From: Curtobacterium sp. A7_M15
Lineage (GTDB): Bacteria > Actinomycetota > Actinomycetes > Actinomycetales > Microbacteriaceae
Assembly: GCF_030705415.1 (NCBI RefSeq)
Contig: NZ_JAUZED010000027.1
Coordinates: 1-36,449, forward strand
Length of the DNA stretch: 36,449 nucleotides
Direction: 5' to 3'
A model generated the notes under the pieces. It saw nothing but the letters and a program-made list of their open reading frames with translations, was not told the DNA's origin and searched no databases. How positions within the stretch are numbered: the stretch's first letter is position 1; each line of letters starts with the position of its first letter. This document shows, piece by piece, positions 24,451 through 33,364 of this stretch. A program made the position numbers and the translations under genes.

Positions 24451-26244
24451 GTGACCGAGACCACCGTTCACCACCACCAGTTCGACATCGTCATCATCGG
24501 CGCGGGCGGCGCCGGCATGCGTGCCGCCATCGAGGCCGGCCCGAAGGCGAAGACGGCCGTCATCTCGAAGCTGTACCCGACCCGTTCGCACACCGGTGCG
24601 GCGCAGGGCGGGATGGCCGCGGCGCTCGCGAACGTCGAAGAGGACTCGTGGGAGTGGCACACCTTCGACACGATCAAGGGCGGCGACTACCTGGTCGACC
24701 AGGACGCCGCCGAGATCCTCGCGAAAGAAGCGATCGACGCGGTCATCGACCTCGAGAACATGGGCCTGCCGTTCAACCGCACCCCCGAGGGCAAGATCGA
24801 CCAGCGGCGCTTCGGCGGCCACACCCGCGACCACGGCAAGTCCCCCGTCCGCCGGGCCTGCTACGCGGCCGACCGCACCGGCCACATGATCCTGCAGACG
24901 CTGTTCCAGAACTGCGTGAAGCTCGGCGTGAACTTCTTCAACGAGTTCTACGCGCTCGACCTCATCATGGTGGACGTCACGGGCGACGACGGCGTCACCC
25001 GCAAGCAGCCCGCCGGTGTCGTCGCGTACGAGCTCGCGACCGGCGACCTGCACGTCTTCCACGCGAAGGCGATGATCTTCGCGACCGGTGGCTTCGGCAA
25101 GATGTACAAGACCACCTCAAACGCGCACACCCTGACCGGCGACGGCGTCGGCATCGTCTGGCGCACGGGGCTCCCGCTCGAGGACATGGAGTTCTTCCAG
25201 TTCCACCCGACCGGGCTCGCCGGCCTCGGCATCCTCCTCACCGAGGGCGCCCGCGGCGAGGGCGCGATCCTGCGCAACGCATCGGGCGAGCGGTTCATGG
25301 AGCGCTACGCCCCCACCATCAAGGACCTCGCACCGCGTGACATCGTCGCCCGGTGCATGGTGCAAGAGGTGGCCGAGGGCCGCGGCGCCGGGCCGAACAA
25401 GGACTACGTGCTGCTCGACTGCACGCACCTCGGCGCCGAGGTGCTCGAGACCAAGCTCCCGGACATCACCGAGTTCGCCCGCACCTACCTCGGTGTCGAC
25501 CCGGTCGTCGAGCCGGTCCCCGTCATGCCGACGGCGCACTACGCGATGGGCGGCATCCCGACGAACACCGACGCGCAGGTGCTGTACGACAACACCGCGG
25601 TCGTCCCCGGGCTCTACGCGGCCGGCGAGTGCGCCTGCGTCTCCGTGCACGGGTCGAACCGCCTCGGCACGAACTCCCTGCTCGACATCAACGTGTTCGG
25701 CAAGCGCTCCGGCAACAACGCCGCCGAGTGGGTCAAGACCGCCGAGTTCCTGCCGCTCCCCGAGCACCCGGAGCAGGGCGTCAAGGACATGCTCGACCAG
25801 CTCCGCGCCTCGACCGGCACCGAGCGCATCGCCGTGCTGCGCAAGGAACTGCAGGACGAGATGGACAAGAACGCGCAGGTGTTCCGCACCGACGAGTCGC
25901 TCGCCCGCGTCACCGAGACCATCCACGAGCTCCGCAACCGTTTCCTGCAGGTCTCCGTGCAGGACAAGGGCAAGCGGTTCAACACCGACCTGCTCGAGGC
26001 CGTCGAGCTCGGGTTCCTGCTCGACCTCGCCGAGGTCGTCGTCTACTCCGCCCGGAACCGCAAGGAGTCCCGCGGCGGCCACATGCGCGACGACTACCCG
26101 AAGCGCGACGACGAGCACTACATGCAGCACACCATGGCGTACCTGACGGGCGATCCGCACTCGTCACTCGCCGACGACCACATCACCCTCGACTGGAAAC
26201 CAGTCGTCGTGACGCGGTACCAGCCGATGGAGAGGAAGTACTGA
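24451..26244 (+). CDS. sdhA: Succinate dehydrogenase flavoprotein subunit
   Basis: The 597-residue catalytic subunit oxidises succinate to fumarate in the TCA cycle. It has the FAD dinucleotide fold [18 protein letters not shown] (14-31) and [11 protein letters not shown] with H47 as the covalent flavin site. FHPTG, the [16 protein letters not shown] segment and [18 protein letters not shown] are further family landmarks. The GTG start has GAAAGG ten bases upstream. The C-terminus ([17 protein letters not shown]) is the normal end of the family, so the gene is complete. It is 73 bp from sdhD and one base from sdhB. Confidence 0.95.
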   Translation: MTETTVHHHQFDIVIIGAGGAGMRAAIEAGPKAKTAVISKLYPTRSHTGAAQGGMAAALANVEEDSWEWHTFDTIKGGDYLVDQDAAEILAKEAIDAVIDLENMGLPFNRTPEGKIDQRRFGGHTRDHGKSPVRRACYAADRTGHMILQTLFQNCVKLGVNFFNEFYALDLIMVDVTGDDGVTRKQPAGVVAYELATGDLHVFHAKAMIFATGGFGKMYKTTSNAHTLTGDGVGIVWRTGLPLEDMEFFQFHPTGLAGLGILLTEGARGEGAILRNASGERFMERYAPTIKDLAPRDIVARCMVQEVAEGRGAGPNKDYVLLDCTHLGAEVLETKLPDITEFARTYLGVDPVVEPVPVMPTAHYAMGGIPTNTDAQVLYDNTAVVPGLYAAGECACVSVHGSNRLGTNSLLDINVFGKRSGNNAAEWVKTAEFLPLPEHPEQGVKDMLDQLRASTGTERIAVLRKELQDEMDKNAQVFRTDESLARVTETIHELRNRFLQVSVQDKGKRFNTDLLEAVELGFLLDLAEVVVYSARNRKESRGGHMRDDYPKRDDEHYMQHTMAYLTGDPHSSLADDHITLDWKPVVVTRYQPMERKY

Positions 26245-26245
26245 G

Positions 26246-27019
26246 ATGACCGACACCCTGGTCTCCGACGCACCCCGCACCGACACCGTGCAGGACGCCC
26301 CTCCCGGATCGTTCCCGGTGACGCTCATCATCCGGCGCTTCGACCCGGACGTCGACGACGAGCCGCGCTGGCAGGACTTCGACGTCATGATGCTGCCGAC
26401 CGACCGCATCCTCGACGCCCTGCACAAGATCAAGTGGGACCAGGACGGCTCCCTGACCTTCCGCCGCTCCTGCGCGCACGGCGTCTGCGGCTCCGACGCG
26501 ATGCGCATCAACGGGCGCAACCGGCTCGCGTGCAAGACGCTCATCAAGGACCTCGACGTCTCGAAGCCGATCTACGTCGAGGCGATCAAGGGTCTGCCGC
26601 TCGAGAAGGACCTCGTCGTCGACATGGAGCCGTTCTTCAAGTCCTACCGCGAGGTCCAGCCGTTCCTGCAGGCGAGCACCGCGCCCGAGAAGGGCAAGGA
26701 GCGCGTGCAGTCCGTCGCCGACCGTGCCCGCTTCGACGACACCACGAAGTGCATCCTCTGCGCCGCGTGCACGTCGTCCTGCCCGGTGTTCTGGACGGAC
26801 GGCCAGTACTTCGGCCCGGCCGCGATCGTGAACGCGCACCGGTTCATCTTCGACTCCCGCGACGACGCCGCCGACGTGCGCCTCGACATCCTCAACGACA
26901 AGGAGGGCGTGTGGCGCTGCCGCACGACCTTCAACTGCACGGACGCCTGCCCGCGCGGCATCCAGGTCACGAAGGCGATCTCCGAGGTCAAGCAGGCCGT
27001 CATGCGGGGCCGGGCCTGA
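26246..27019 (+). CDS. sdhB: Succinate dehydrogenase iron-sulfur subunit
   Basis: The 257-residue subunit carries electrons from SdhA to the membrane anchor. The 2Fe-2S ligands are C76, C81 and C96 with Asp at the fourth place (CAHGVCGSDAM), as in many bacterial enzymes. The C-terminal ferredoxin-like region has CILCAACTSSCPVF and CTDACPRGI for the 4Fe-4S and 3Fe-4S clusters. It starts directly after the sdhA stop and ends the operon. Confidence 0.95.
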   Translation: MTDTLVSDAPRTDTVQDAPPGSFPVTLIIRRFDPDVDDEPRWQDFDVMMLPTDRILDALHKIKWDQDGSLTFRRSCAHGVCGSDAMRINGRNRLACKTLIKDLDVSKPIYVEAIKGLPLEKDLVVDMEPFFKSYREVQPFLQASTAPEKGKERVQSVADRARFDDTTKCILCAACTSSCPVFWTDGQYFGPAAIVNAHRFIFDSRDDAADVRLDILNDKEGVWRCRTTFNCTDACPRGIQVTKAISEVKQAVMRGRA

Positions 27020-27058
27020 CCCACGGCGTCGTCCAAGGCTCGCCAGGGACACCACCGA

Positions 27059-27064
27059 TAGGCT
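27059..27064 (+). promoter_or_regulatory. Candidate -10 box (TAGGCT) for the leaderless TNT-domain gene
   Basis: TAGGCT ends seven bases before the ATG at 27072 and there is no ribosome-binding site. The gene could therefore be expressed apart from sdhCDAB. Confidence 0.4.
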
Positions 27065-27071
27065 CCGCTGC

Positions 27072-27716
27072 ATGACCTTCGCGGAGACCCGCCCCATCCT
27101 CGACCAGCTCGGCTACACGATCCGCTACGTGCAGCTCCCCGGAGAGACCCTGCACGAGCCCCCGGTCGAGGGTGCGCTCCGTGTGGTGGCGATCGACGGC
27201 ACCGACGACTTCGCGCTCGAGGTCGTCGACTACGGCACGGCACGGCGTCTCGCGACCGCCCGCGGTGAGGCGGACGCGGTCGAGATGCTCCGACGGTTCC
27301 TCAACCGGCCCTTCCCGGCACCGAAGGACATCCTCCGGTACGAACTCGACGGGCTCCGCGACCGGGCGGCGTCGACGTACCCGCAGCTCGCGCAGCAGGT
27401 GGCGCAGACGGGCGAGCAGGGTCTCACGATCCAGATCCCGGCCGGCGTGCCGGTGGACCGCGTCGGTGGGCCGGACGGCTACCTCCTGCACCCGCTCGAC
27501 ACCCCGCTCCCCCAGCGGTCGCTGCCGCCGCACGTGGCGGCGGCGCCCGAGACGCACCGGTACCTGGTCGAGCGGCCGTTCCTGGTGACGGTCCGGTTCG
27601 TCCACCCGTGGTTCGAGCAGCCAGGAGGCGCGCTCCGGTTCCAGACGGCGGATCCGTCCGTCACTGTGCGCGACCTGGTCGTGGACGGTTCGCTCTCGCG
27701 GCTCCGGGTGGTCTGA
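27072..27716 (+). CDS. TNT-domain (NAD glycohydrolase toxin-like) protein
   Basis: The C-terminal half (about 120-193) resembles the TNT fold of the tuberculosis NAD+ glycohydrolase toxin. It has VDRVGGPDGYLLHPLDTPLPQRSLPP, then HPWFEQPGG, in the same order and spacing that I recall for that family. R130 in VDR could match the family's NAD-binding arginine. After PGG the protein reads ALRFQ, where toxins usually have a short turn ending in a catalytic Gln, so activity is uncertain. The N-terminal ~115 residues have an unidentified alpha/beta domain. There is no signal peptide, WXG100 partner or obvious immunity gene. It lies 52 bp after sdhB. The family call rests on remembered motifs, not a search. 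Confidence 0.7.
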   Translation: MTFAETRPILDQLGYTIRYVQLPGETLHEPPVEGALRVVAIDGTDDFALEVVDYGTARRLATARGEADAVEMLRRFLNRPFPAPKDILRYELDGLRDRAASTYPQLAQQVAQTGEQGLTIQIPAGVPVDRVGGPDGYLLHPLDTPLPQRSLPPHVAAAPETHRYLVERPFLVTVRFVHPWFEQPGGALRFQTADPSVTVRDLVVDGSLSRLRVV

Positions 27717-27734
27717 CCCGGGTCCGACGCTCCG

Positions 27735-27784
27735 AGCACGACGAAGCGGCCCGCCCCTGACGGAGTGGGCCGCTTCGTCGTGCT
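27735..27784. terminator. Strong bidirectional hairpin terminator
   Basis: An 18-bp perfect stem, AGCACGACGAAGCGGCCC (27735-27752) with its complement at 27767-27784, has a 14-nt loop. It lies 18 bp after the TNT-domain gene and just beyond the end of the convergent DUF805 gene, so it can end both transcripts. Confidence 0.8.
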
Positions 27785-27785
27785 G

Positions 27786-27833
27786 GTCGCGCTCCCCGAG
27801 GTCGGGACGGTCGCGCTACCCGAGGTCGGGACG
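27786..27833. repeat. 24-bp tandem duplication at the 3' end of the DUF805 pseudogene
   Basis: Units 27786-27809 and 27810-27833 differ by one base (CTC versus CTA). On the minus strand the unit nearer the gene carries its last codons and the TAG at 27816-27818. The other unit is a copy without the stop. Confidence 0.75.
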
Positions 27834-28433
27834 GTCGTACTGCGCGCCGACCGGGTTCGACTCGAGCGCGCCGAAGACGATCGCGGCGATCCCGACGAAC
27901 AGTGCGATGAGCCAGAACGGTCCCGCCAGGTTCGCGTCGTGCACCCGACGCCATCCCAGTGCGAGGCTCGGGACGATCGTCGCGAGCCACCAGAGGCTTC
28001 AGACGCCGCCGATCAGCAGGGCGACCACGGGCGGACCCACGGCGTCGGACCGTGTCACGCCGTAGGCGTCGGTGGACGTGTTCGCCGCGATCCACGAGAA
28101 CAGCGCGACGAGGTACGCGCCGAGGAACACGAGGTTCACCAGCCCGTTCGCGAGCGTCCAGAACCAGAACTCACTCCGGCTGGCGCGCCCGTCGAACCGG
28201 GCGTACTTCGCGAAGAACCGCGTGGTGGCGTCGAGGAAGCCGATGCCGTACCACGGCGCCCAGAGCGGCGGCCTGCCGTCGGGCCCCGCCGGGATCGGAG
28301 GCTGGAACTGCGCGTACGGCTGGCCGTACGGCGGGAACGGCTGACCGTACTGCTGCCCGCCGTACTGCTGTCCGGTGGCCGGGGGTCGCTGACCGTCCGG
28401 CTGCCCCCACCCGGGTTCGCCGCCGGTCGTCAT
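27816..28433 (-). pseudogene. DUF805 membrane protein interrupted by an in-frame TGA
   Basis: The reading frame from the ATG at 28433 encodes a Gln/Gly/Pro/Tyr-rich N-terminus and the DUF805 core (WAPWYGIGFLDATTRFFAKYARFDGRASRSEFW...). It stops at TGA 28001-27999, codon 145. The same frame then continues without any shift as SLWWLATIVPSLALGWRRVHDANLAGPFW and ends QYDRPDLG at a TAG (27816-27818). This is the missing last third of the family domain when compared with the neighbouring intact paralogue. The stop falls in a membrane segment where one base change from TGG (Trp) or CGA would suffice. It could be a real nonsense mutation, a sequencing error or read-through. It overlaps the upstream paralogue by 4 bp (ATGA). 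Confidence 0.8.
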
Positions 28434-28954
28434 CGCGACCCGGTCGGTCGGTCGAACCGGGCACCCTCCGGGTTCGACGGCAGGAACATCATGATGAACA
28501 CCGCGATCGCACCGAAGAACGGGATGAGCAGCAGCAGTGCGAGCAGTCCGCTGAGGTTCGCGTCGTGGAGCCGTCGCACGATGAGCGCCAGCGTCGGGAT
28601 GATGAGCGCGAGTCCGACGATCCAGAACGCCGTCCCGGCGAGCGGGTTGGTCGACATCGTCGAGACGCCCACGTAGGTCGAGGACGTCGTGGTGGTCGTG
28701 GTGCCGGTCGCCGCCGTCAGGATGCCCGTGATGATCGATGCGACCGTGCCGATGATGGCGCTCCAGAGGTACCACCACCAGTACTCGCTGCGGCTTGCAC
28801 GGCCGGTGAACGTCGCGTACTTCTTGAAGAACCGCGAGAACGCCTTCCCGAACGAGATGCCGTACCAGGGCGCCCAGATCGGCGGCTCGCCCCCGGGTGC
28901 GGTCGGTGCGGGCTGCTGGCCGTACGGGTTCTGCTGCGGGTACTGGTCACTCAT
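28430..28954 (-). CDS. DUF805 family membrane protein
   Basis: This 174-residue membrane protein of unknown function has a Gln/Pro/Gly/Tyr-rich N-tail of about 22 residues. The core follows: PPIWAPWYGISFGKAFSRFFKKYATFTGRASRSEYWWWYLW. Then come three or four membrane segments, the family motif TLALIVRRLHDANLSG and the C-terminal SNPEGARFDRP. A Thr/Ser-rich loop lies around residues 82-98. The ATG at 28954 has GAGGGGGAT as ribosome-binding site. The gene overlaps a paralogue by 4 bp, so the two arose by tandem duplication and were co-expressed. Confidence 0.85.
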   Translation of the reverse strand: MSDQYPQQNPYGQQPAPTAPGGEPPIWAPWYGISFGKAFSRFFKKYATFTGRASRSEYWWWYLWSAIIGTVASIITGILTAATGTTTTTTSSTYVGVSTMSTNPLAGTAFWIVGLALIIPTLALIVRRLHDANLSGLLALLLLIPFFGAIAVFIMMFLPSNPEGARFDRPTGSR

Positions 28955-29025
28955 CGGATCCCCCTCGTGTGTTGGCTGAAGTACGAGGACGATTCAACCA
29001 GAAGGGCACCACCGCGTCCGTGGCG

Positions 29026-29970
29026 TCACGGCACGAGCGCGAGCTTCCCGCCCGGGTGCTGCGACTCGAGCAGTTCCGCCGCGGCGTTCGCTTCGGCGAG
29101 CGGGAACGTCCGTGCCACGGGGACGACGAGCTGCCCCTCACCCGCGAGGTCGATGAGCCGCTGCCGCACCGAGTCCCGGAACGCCTTGCTCTCCGGCTCG
29201 GCCCCGCCGATCGCCCGGAAGCCGTCCGCCGCCGCTCGCCCGGGCGCGGCGATCGTCACGATCCGGGACCGGTCCGCGACGAGCGCGAGGGAGACGTCGA
29301 CGGCCTCGTCGGTCCCGACGCAGTCGAGCGCTACGTCGATGCGGTCGCCGGTGCCGTCGGACACCAGTGCGCGGACACGGTCCTCGAGTCCGTCGCCGTA
29401 CGCGATCCACTCGCCACCGAAGTCCGCGACCGTGTCGGCGTTGCGCTCGGACGCGGTGCCGATGACCCGCGCCCCGAGCAGACCGAGCTGCTGCAACAGG
29501 CTGACGCCGACCGCGCCGGCCGCGCCGTGCACGAGGACCGTGTCGTTCCCGGAAGCCCGGGTGACGCGGAGCATGTCGGCCGCCGTGGTGCCGGCGAGCA
29601 GGAGGTTCGCCGCCTCGGGGAACCCGAGCGCGGCGGGCTTGGCGAACACGTCGCGCGCCGGCACCGTGAGGCGCTCGGCCCACCCGCCCGGGACACGGAA
29701 CGCGAGGACCTCGTCACCGACCGCTCCCCCGCCGGACGCGATCTCGGTGTCGGGGCCGACGGCGCTCAGGACGCCGGCGACCTCGTAACCGACGGCGATC
29801 GGCAGGTCGGAGGGGTCACCCTGTCGGGTGTGCTTCGTGTCGGCGGGGTTCATGCCTGCGGCGCGGACGTCGATCGTCACCTCGCCGGGGCCCGGTGCCG
29901 GCACTTCGGTGTCGACGTACTCGAGGACTTCGCTGCCGCCGAACCGCGGGGCGACCCAGTGCTTCGTCAT
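29026..29970 (-). CDS. Zinc-independent quinone oxidoreductase / NADP-dependent MDR enzyme
   Basis: The 314-residue medium-chain reductase probably reduces quinones or enals with NADPH. The GroES-like N-domain starts MTKHWVAPRFGGSEVLEY and includes PGEVTIDVRAAGMNPADTKH and VGYEVAGVLSAVG. The nucleotide-binding domain has VLVHGAAGAVGVSLLQQLGLLGARVIGTAS. No structural or catalytic zinc cysteines are visible, which fits the quinone reductase branch. The ATG at 29970 is preferred over an upstream frame start that runs into a palindrome. It follows the mtl genes on the same strand, but a long palindrome separates them. Confidence 0.88.
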   Translation of the reverse strand: MTKHWVAPRFGGSEVLEYVDTEVPAPGPGEVTIDVRAAGMNPADTKHTRQGDPSDLPIAVGYEVAGVLSAVGPDTEIASGGGAVGDEVLAFRVPGGWAERLTVPARDVFAKPAALGFPEAANLLLAGTTAADMLRVTRASGNDTVLVHGAAGAVGVSLLQQLGLLGARVIGTASERNADTVADFGGEWIAYGDGLEDRVRALVSDGTGDRIDVALDCVGTDEAVDVSLALVADRSRIVTIAAPGRAAADGFRAIGGAEPESKAFRDSVRQRLIDLAGEGQLVVPVARTFPLAEANAAAELLESQHPGGKLALVP

Positions 29971-29999
29971 GCGCCCGACGCTACGCGCCGCAACCCGAC

Positions 30000-30047
30000 G
30001 ACGGACTGGAGGCGCGGTGCCAGCTGGCACCGCGCCTCCAGTCCGTC
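30000..30047. terminator. 48-bp perfect palindrome after mtlD (copy 1)
   Basis: Every base from 30000 to 30023 pairs with 30024-30047 around the centre CAGCTG. The core GGAGGCGCGGTGCC and its complement recur at the window end. It lies 19 bp after the mtlD stop and 29 bp before the oxidoreductase start. In RNA it gives a stem of about 22 bp, so it is probably a terminator despite lacking a T-run. It could also be a mobile palindromic repeat. Confidence 0.75.
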
Positions 30048-30066
30048 AGATGGGGCGTCGAGGACG

Positions 30067-31224
30067 CTACGCGCGCACCGACCGCACCCGCTCCGCGAAC
30101 GCGGCGTGCAGCGGGTGCTGCTCGTCGAGCCCGGTGATCTCGGTCACGACCTCGGCGTCGCTGCGCTCCGAGCGCAACAGCGCCTGGAGTTCGACGCTCT
30201 GCTCGTCGTCCGGCACGTCGAAGCGCAGCGCAGCACCCATCGCGTCGAGCAGGGCCGTCGGCTCCGTGCCGTCCTCGGCGAGGGCGGCGGCGGGCGACAC
30301 GAAGCGCTCGTCGCGCGAGAGCTTGCGCAGCGGCTGCCGGCCGACGCGCGTCACGGTGTCGGGCAGGTGCGGGTTCTCGAAGCGGCCGATGATGGCCTGC
30401 ACGTACGCACGGTGCACCTCGGGGTCGAGCTCGTGCCGACGGACGAGCAGGTCGCTCGTCTCGGCGAGCACGGACTCGAGCTCGGAGCGGACCGCGGGGA
30501 TCGCGATGGCGTCCGAGATCTTGTCCGCCCCGGCGAGGAAGCCGTGGTACGCGACGGTGGCGTGCCCGGTGTTCACCGTGAAGAGCTTGCGCTCGATCGA
30601 TGCGGCGAGGCCGTCGACGTAGTGCGCGCCGGGGATCTCCGGCTCGTGTCCGCCGAACGGCGTGCGGTCGATCGCCCACTCGTAGTAGGTCTCGACGGTG
30701 ACGTCGAGGCCCGCGCCCTCCGGCTGTGCCGGGACGATCCGGTCGACCGCGGTGTTCGCGAACACGGCCTTGGCGAGGGCCTGGTCGCGCACGTCGGTGG
30801 GCAGCGCCTCGACGATGAACTCGCGCAGGCGGTCGGTCGCGTTGAGGGCGTTCTCGCACGCCATGACCGCGATCGGTGCGGCGCCCGCGTCGCGCTGCTG
30901 GAGCGCCTGCGCGATCACGGGCGCGATGAACTTCAGGACGTTCGGCCCGACGGCGCACGTGACGACGGACGCCGATGCGATCTCGGCGACGACGGCGGCC
31001 TCGTCCTGCGCGCTGTTCAGGGCGCGGAAGTTCGTGACCTCGTGGTCGCGCGCGTTCTGCCCGACCTCGTGCACGGTGTACGAGTCGGCGGCGGCGAGGG
31101 CGTCGATGAGCGGTGCGGCGACGTCGGCGAAGACGACCTCGTACCCGGCCTCGTGCAGGAGCAGTCCGACGAAGCCGCGGCCGATGTTGCCGGCGCCGAA
31201 GTGGACGGCGGTGGGGGTGCTCAC
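30067..31224 (-). CDS. mtlD: Mannitol-1-phosphate 5-dehydrogenase
   Basis: The 385-residue enzyme oxidises mannitol-1-phosphate from the PTS to fructose-6-phosphate with NAD+. The N-terminus has the dinucleotide motif [14 protein letters not shown] (7-20). Other family segments are [43 protein letters not shown] and [15 protein letters not shown]. The last contains the catalytic-region His/Lys neighbourhood of polyol dehydrogenases. The GTG start at 31224 overlaps the mtlF stop by 4 bp. It is the last gene of the ptsI-mtlA-mtlF-mtlD order. Confidence 0.94.
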   Translation of the reverse strand: MSTPTAVHFGAGNIGRGFVGLLLHEAGYEVVFADVAAPLIDALAAADSYTVHEVGQNARDHEVTNFRALNSAQDEAAVVAEIASASVVTCAVGPNVLKFIAPVIAQALQQRDAGAAPIAVMACENALNATDRLREFIVEALPTDVRDQALAKAVFANTAVDRIVPAQPEGAGLDVTVETYYEWAIDRTPFGGHEPEIPGAHYVDGLAASIERKLFTVNTGHATVAYHGFLAGADKISDAIAIPAVRSELESVLAETSDLLVRRHELDPEVHRAYVQAIIGRFENPHLPDTVTRVGRQPLRKLSRDERFVSPAAALAEDGTEPTALLDAMGAALRFDVPDDEQSVELQALLRSERSDAEVVTEITGLDEQHPLHAAFAERVRSVRA

Positions 31225-31658
31225 TCGTTGACCTCACCGAGGATCGACAGGATGGCGGCGGTGTCGGGCGCGTCGGTCAGCTTCTGGACCTCGTCCTCGT
31301 CGCTGAACACGATCGCGATCTTCGACAGGATGTCGAGGTGCTCGTTGTTGACGCCCGCGATGCCGACGACGAAGCGGACGGGGTTGCCGTCCCAGTCGAT
31401 CGGGGTGGCGTAGCGGATGAACGACAGCGCCGAGGACTTGATGGCGTCCTTCGCGTCGTTCGTGCCGTGCGGGATGGCGAGGAAGTTCCCCATGTACGTC
31501 GAGACGCTCTTCTCGCGCTCGAGCATCGCCGGGTAGTAGTCCGCGGTGACCGCGCCTGCTGCCTCGAGGATCTCGGCCGCCTCCTTCATCGCCTCCGACT
31601 TGGTCGGTGCGGTGTCCTCGGTGTGGATCCGGATCTGGCTCTCCTGCAGGACGGGCAT
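31221..31658 (-). CDS. mtlF: PTS mannitol-specific IIA component
   Basis: This 145-residue soluble EIIA passes phosphate from HPr to the IIB domain of MtlA. The active histidine is H64 in [14 protein letters not shown]. The ATG at 31658 is chosen because AGGAGAA stands five bases upstream and the protein starts as usual ([11 protein letters not shown]); the longer frame has no support. The mtlA stop is 85 bp upstream, with a hairpin in between. Overlap with mtlD implies coupling. Confidence 0.93.
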   Translation of the reverse strand: MPVLQESQIRIHTEDTAPTKSEAMKEAAEILEAAGAVTADYYPAMLEREKSVSTYMGNFLAIPHGTNDAKDAIKSSALSFIRYATPIDWDGNPVRFVVGIAGVNNEHLDILSKIAIVFSDEDEVQKLTDAPDTAAILSILGEVNE

Positions 31659-31699
31659 CGGGGTTCTCCTTGCTTCGTGACGTTGCGTCGTGGACGTGT

Positions 31700-31729
31700 G
31701 GAGGGGACGAGCCGTGGCCCGCCCCCTCC
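31700..31729. terminator. Intercistronic hairpin between mtlA and mtlF
   Basis: GGAGGGG (31700-31706) pairs with CCCCTCC (31723-31729) around a 16-nt loop that can pair further. It lies 14 bp after the mtlA stop. It may protect the upstream mRNA or reduce read-through; evidence is only the pairing. Confidence 0.4.
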
Positions 31730-31743
31730 GATACTGCACTTCG

Positions 31744-33300
31744 TTACTGGTTCTTGAGCTGTTCGACGACCTCGTCGTACTGCGGCGCGTTCATGAAGTT
31801 GCCGACCGACACGTGCTGTGCGTTCGGGTTCTTCTGCTTCGCGCGGTCGGTCAGCTCCTCCTGCGTGATGATCAGGTCCTCGTCACCGGAGAGGTTCGCG
31901 ATCGCCTTGTTGGAGACCGTGACCCCTTCGATGCCCGCCTTCTTGATCTTGTTCCGGAGCACGCTGGCACCCATCGCGCTGGAGCCCATGCCGGCGTCGC
32001 AGGCGAACACGAGGTTCTGGACGCGGGTCGCGGTCGCGGTGGTCGCCGAGCCGACGCCGCCGAGCGAGGCCTCGGCCTCCTCCTCGTTCGCCGGGGAGTT
32101 GGTGCCGAGCAGGCCCGAGGTCGCGGCGTTGACGTCCCGGCCCTTGTTCGCCTGGAGCTTCGCCATCGCGGCGCTCATGTCGCCGCCGCCGTTCGCGAGG
32201 TCACGCTTGCGGGTCGCGATGAGGAAGAACGACGCGACCGCGAAGGAGACCGCCGCGGAGAGGACGACCGAGAGGATGACGCCGAGGAAGCTGTCCTTCG
32301 CCGTCGCACCGAGCACCGCGAAGATCGATCCGGGCGATGCCGGGGCGACGAGTCCGGAGTGGAACGCGACGTTGGTCGCGACGCCCGTGGCACCACCGAG
32401 GATGACGGCGATGAACAGGACCGGCTTCTGCAGCACGTACGGGAAGTAGATCTCGTGGATACCGCCGAGGAACTGGATGATGATCGCGCCGGGAGCGGTC
32501 GAGCGGGCGATGCCGACACCGAAGAAGGTGAAGGCGAGCAGGATGCCGAGACCCGGGCCGGGGTTCGCCTCGAGCAGGAAGAGGATGCTCTTGCCGGACT
32601 CCTGGACCTGCTGCGCGCCGAGCTGGTCGAGCACACCGTGGTTGATGGCGTTGTTGAGGAAGAACACCTTCGCCGGCTCGATGATCACGCTGGCGAGCGG
32701 GAGCAGCGAGTGCTGGACGAGGAAGTTCACCGCGTCGCCGAGACCCTCGGCGATGAGCTTGAACAGCGGCGCGAGCCAGAAGAACCCGGCCATGGCCAAC
32801 CCGAAGCCGAGAATACCGGCCGCGTAGTTGTTCACGAGCATCTCGAAGCCCGGCTTGATCTTGCCGTCCCAGAGCTTGTCGACCTGCTTGATGAGGTACG
32901 CGCCGAGCGGCCCGCAGATCATCGCGCCGAGGATCATCGTCGTGCCGTTGGCACCGATGATGACACCCATGGTCATGATCGAGCCGACCACCGCACCACG
33001 GGTCTCGTAGACCATCCGGCCACCCTGGATCGCGATCGCGAGCGGGATGAGGTAGGTCAGGATCGGACCGACGAGGCCGACGTTCGCGACGCCGCCCGTC
33101 TCGCCGAACCCGCCGAGGATGCCCACGGGCGTCCAGCCGGTCTCGATGAAGAAGGCGGTGATGATGCCCCACGCGATGAAGATCGCGATGTTGGGCATGA
33201 CCATGCCGGAGAGGAACGTGCCGAACTTCTGAACGGCGACGCGTGCGCCGCCCCGCGACTTCGCGGGAGCGTCGGGCGCTGCAACGGACGACGTTGTCAT
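31744..33300 (-). CDS. mtlA: PTS mannitol-specific EIICB component
   Basis: The 518-residue permease imports mannitol and phosphorylates it. The IIC domain (about 20-345) has several membrane segments and the family landmarks FGTFLSGMVMPNIAIFIAWGIITAFF, GANGTTMILGAMICGPLGAY, NNAINHGVL and the substrate-site FLGGIHEIYFPYVL. A ~60-residue Ala/Asn/Glu-rich linker leads to the IIB domain, where C434 in VFACDAGMGSSAMGA is the phosphocysteine. The IIA domain is separate (mtlF). It starts 64 bp after ptsI on the same strand, so EI and the mannitol transporter are probably co-transcribed. Confidence 0.94.
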   Translation of the reverse strand: MTTSSVAAPDAPAKSRGGARVAVQKFGTFLSGMVMPNIAIFIAWGIITAFFIETGWTPVGILGGFGETGGVANVGLVGPILTYLIPLAIAIQGGRMVYETRGAVVGSIMTMGVIIGANGTTMILGAMICGPLGAYLIKQVDKLWDGKIKPGFEMLVNNYAAGILGFGLAMAGFFWLAPLFKLIAEGLGDAVNFLVQHSLLPLASVIIEPAKVFFLNNAINHGVLDQLGAQQVQESGKSILFLLEANPGPGLGILLAFTFFGVGIARSTAPGAIIIQFLGGIHEIYFPYVLQKPVLFIAVILGGATGVATNVAFHSGLVAPASPGSIFAVLGATAKDSFLGVILSVVLSAAVSFAVASFFLIATRKRDLANGGGDMSAAMAKLQANKGRDVNAATSGLLGTNSPANEEEAEASLGGVGSATTATATRVQNLVFACDAGMGSSAMGASVLRNKIKKAGIEGVTVSNKAIANLSGDEDLIITQEELTDRAKQKNPNAQHVSVGNFMNAPQYDEVVEQLKNQ

Positions 33301-33364
33301 GTGCGGTGACTTTCTGTGAGGTGCTGCTGCTGCGTGTGGAGGGAGGTGGTGCTGTGGGGTCGGA

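Noticed and set aside
27999-28001. TGA read as selenocysteine
   Set aside because: DUF805 is not a redox family, the aligned position in the paralogue is an aromatic residue, and I see no selenocysteine insertion genes in the window.
29971-30030. N-terminal extension of the quinone oxidoreductase from 30030
   Set aside because: The extra 20 residues would be encoded by half of a perfect palindrome, and homologous proteins begin at MTKHW-like sequence.
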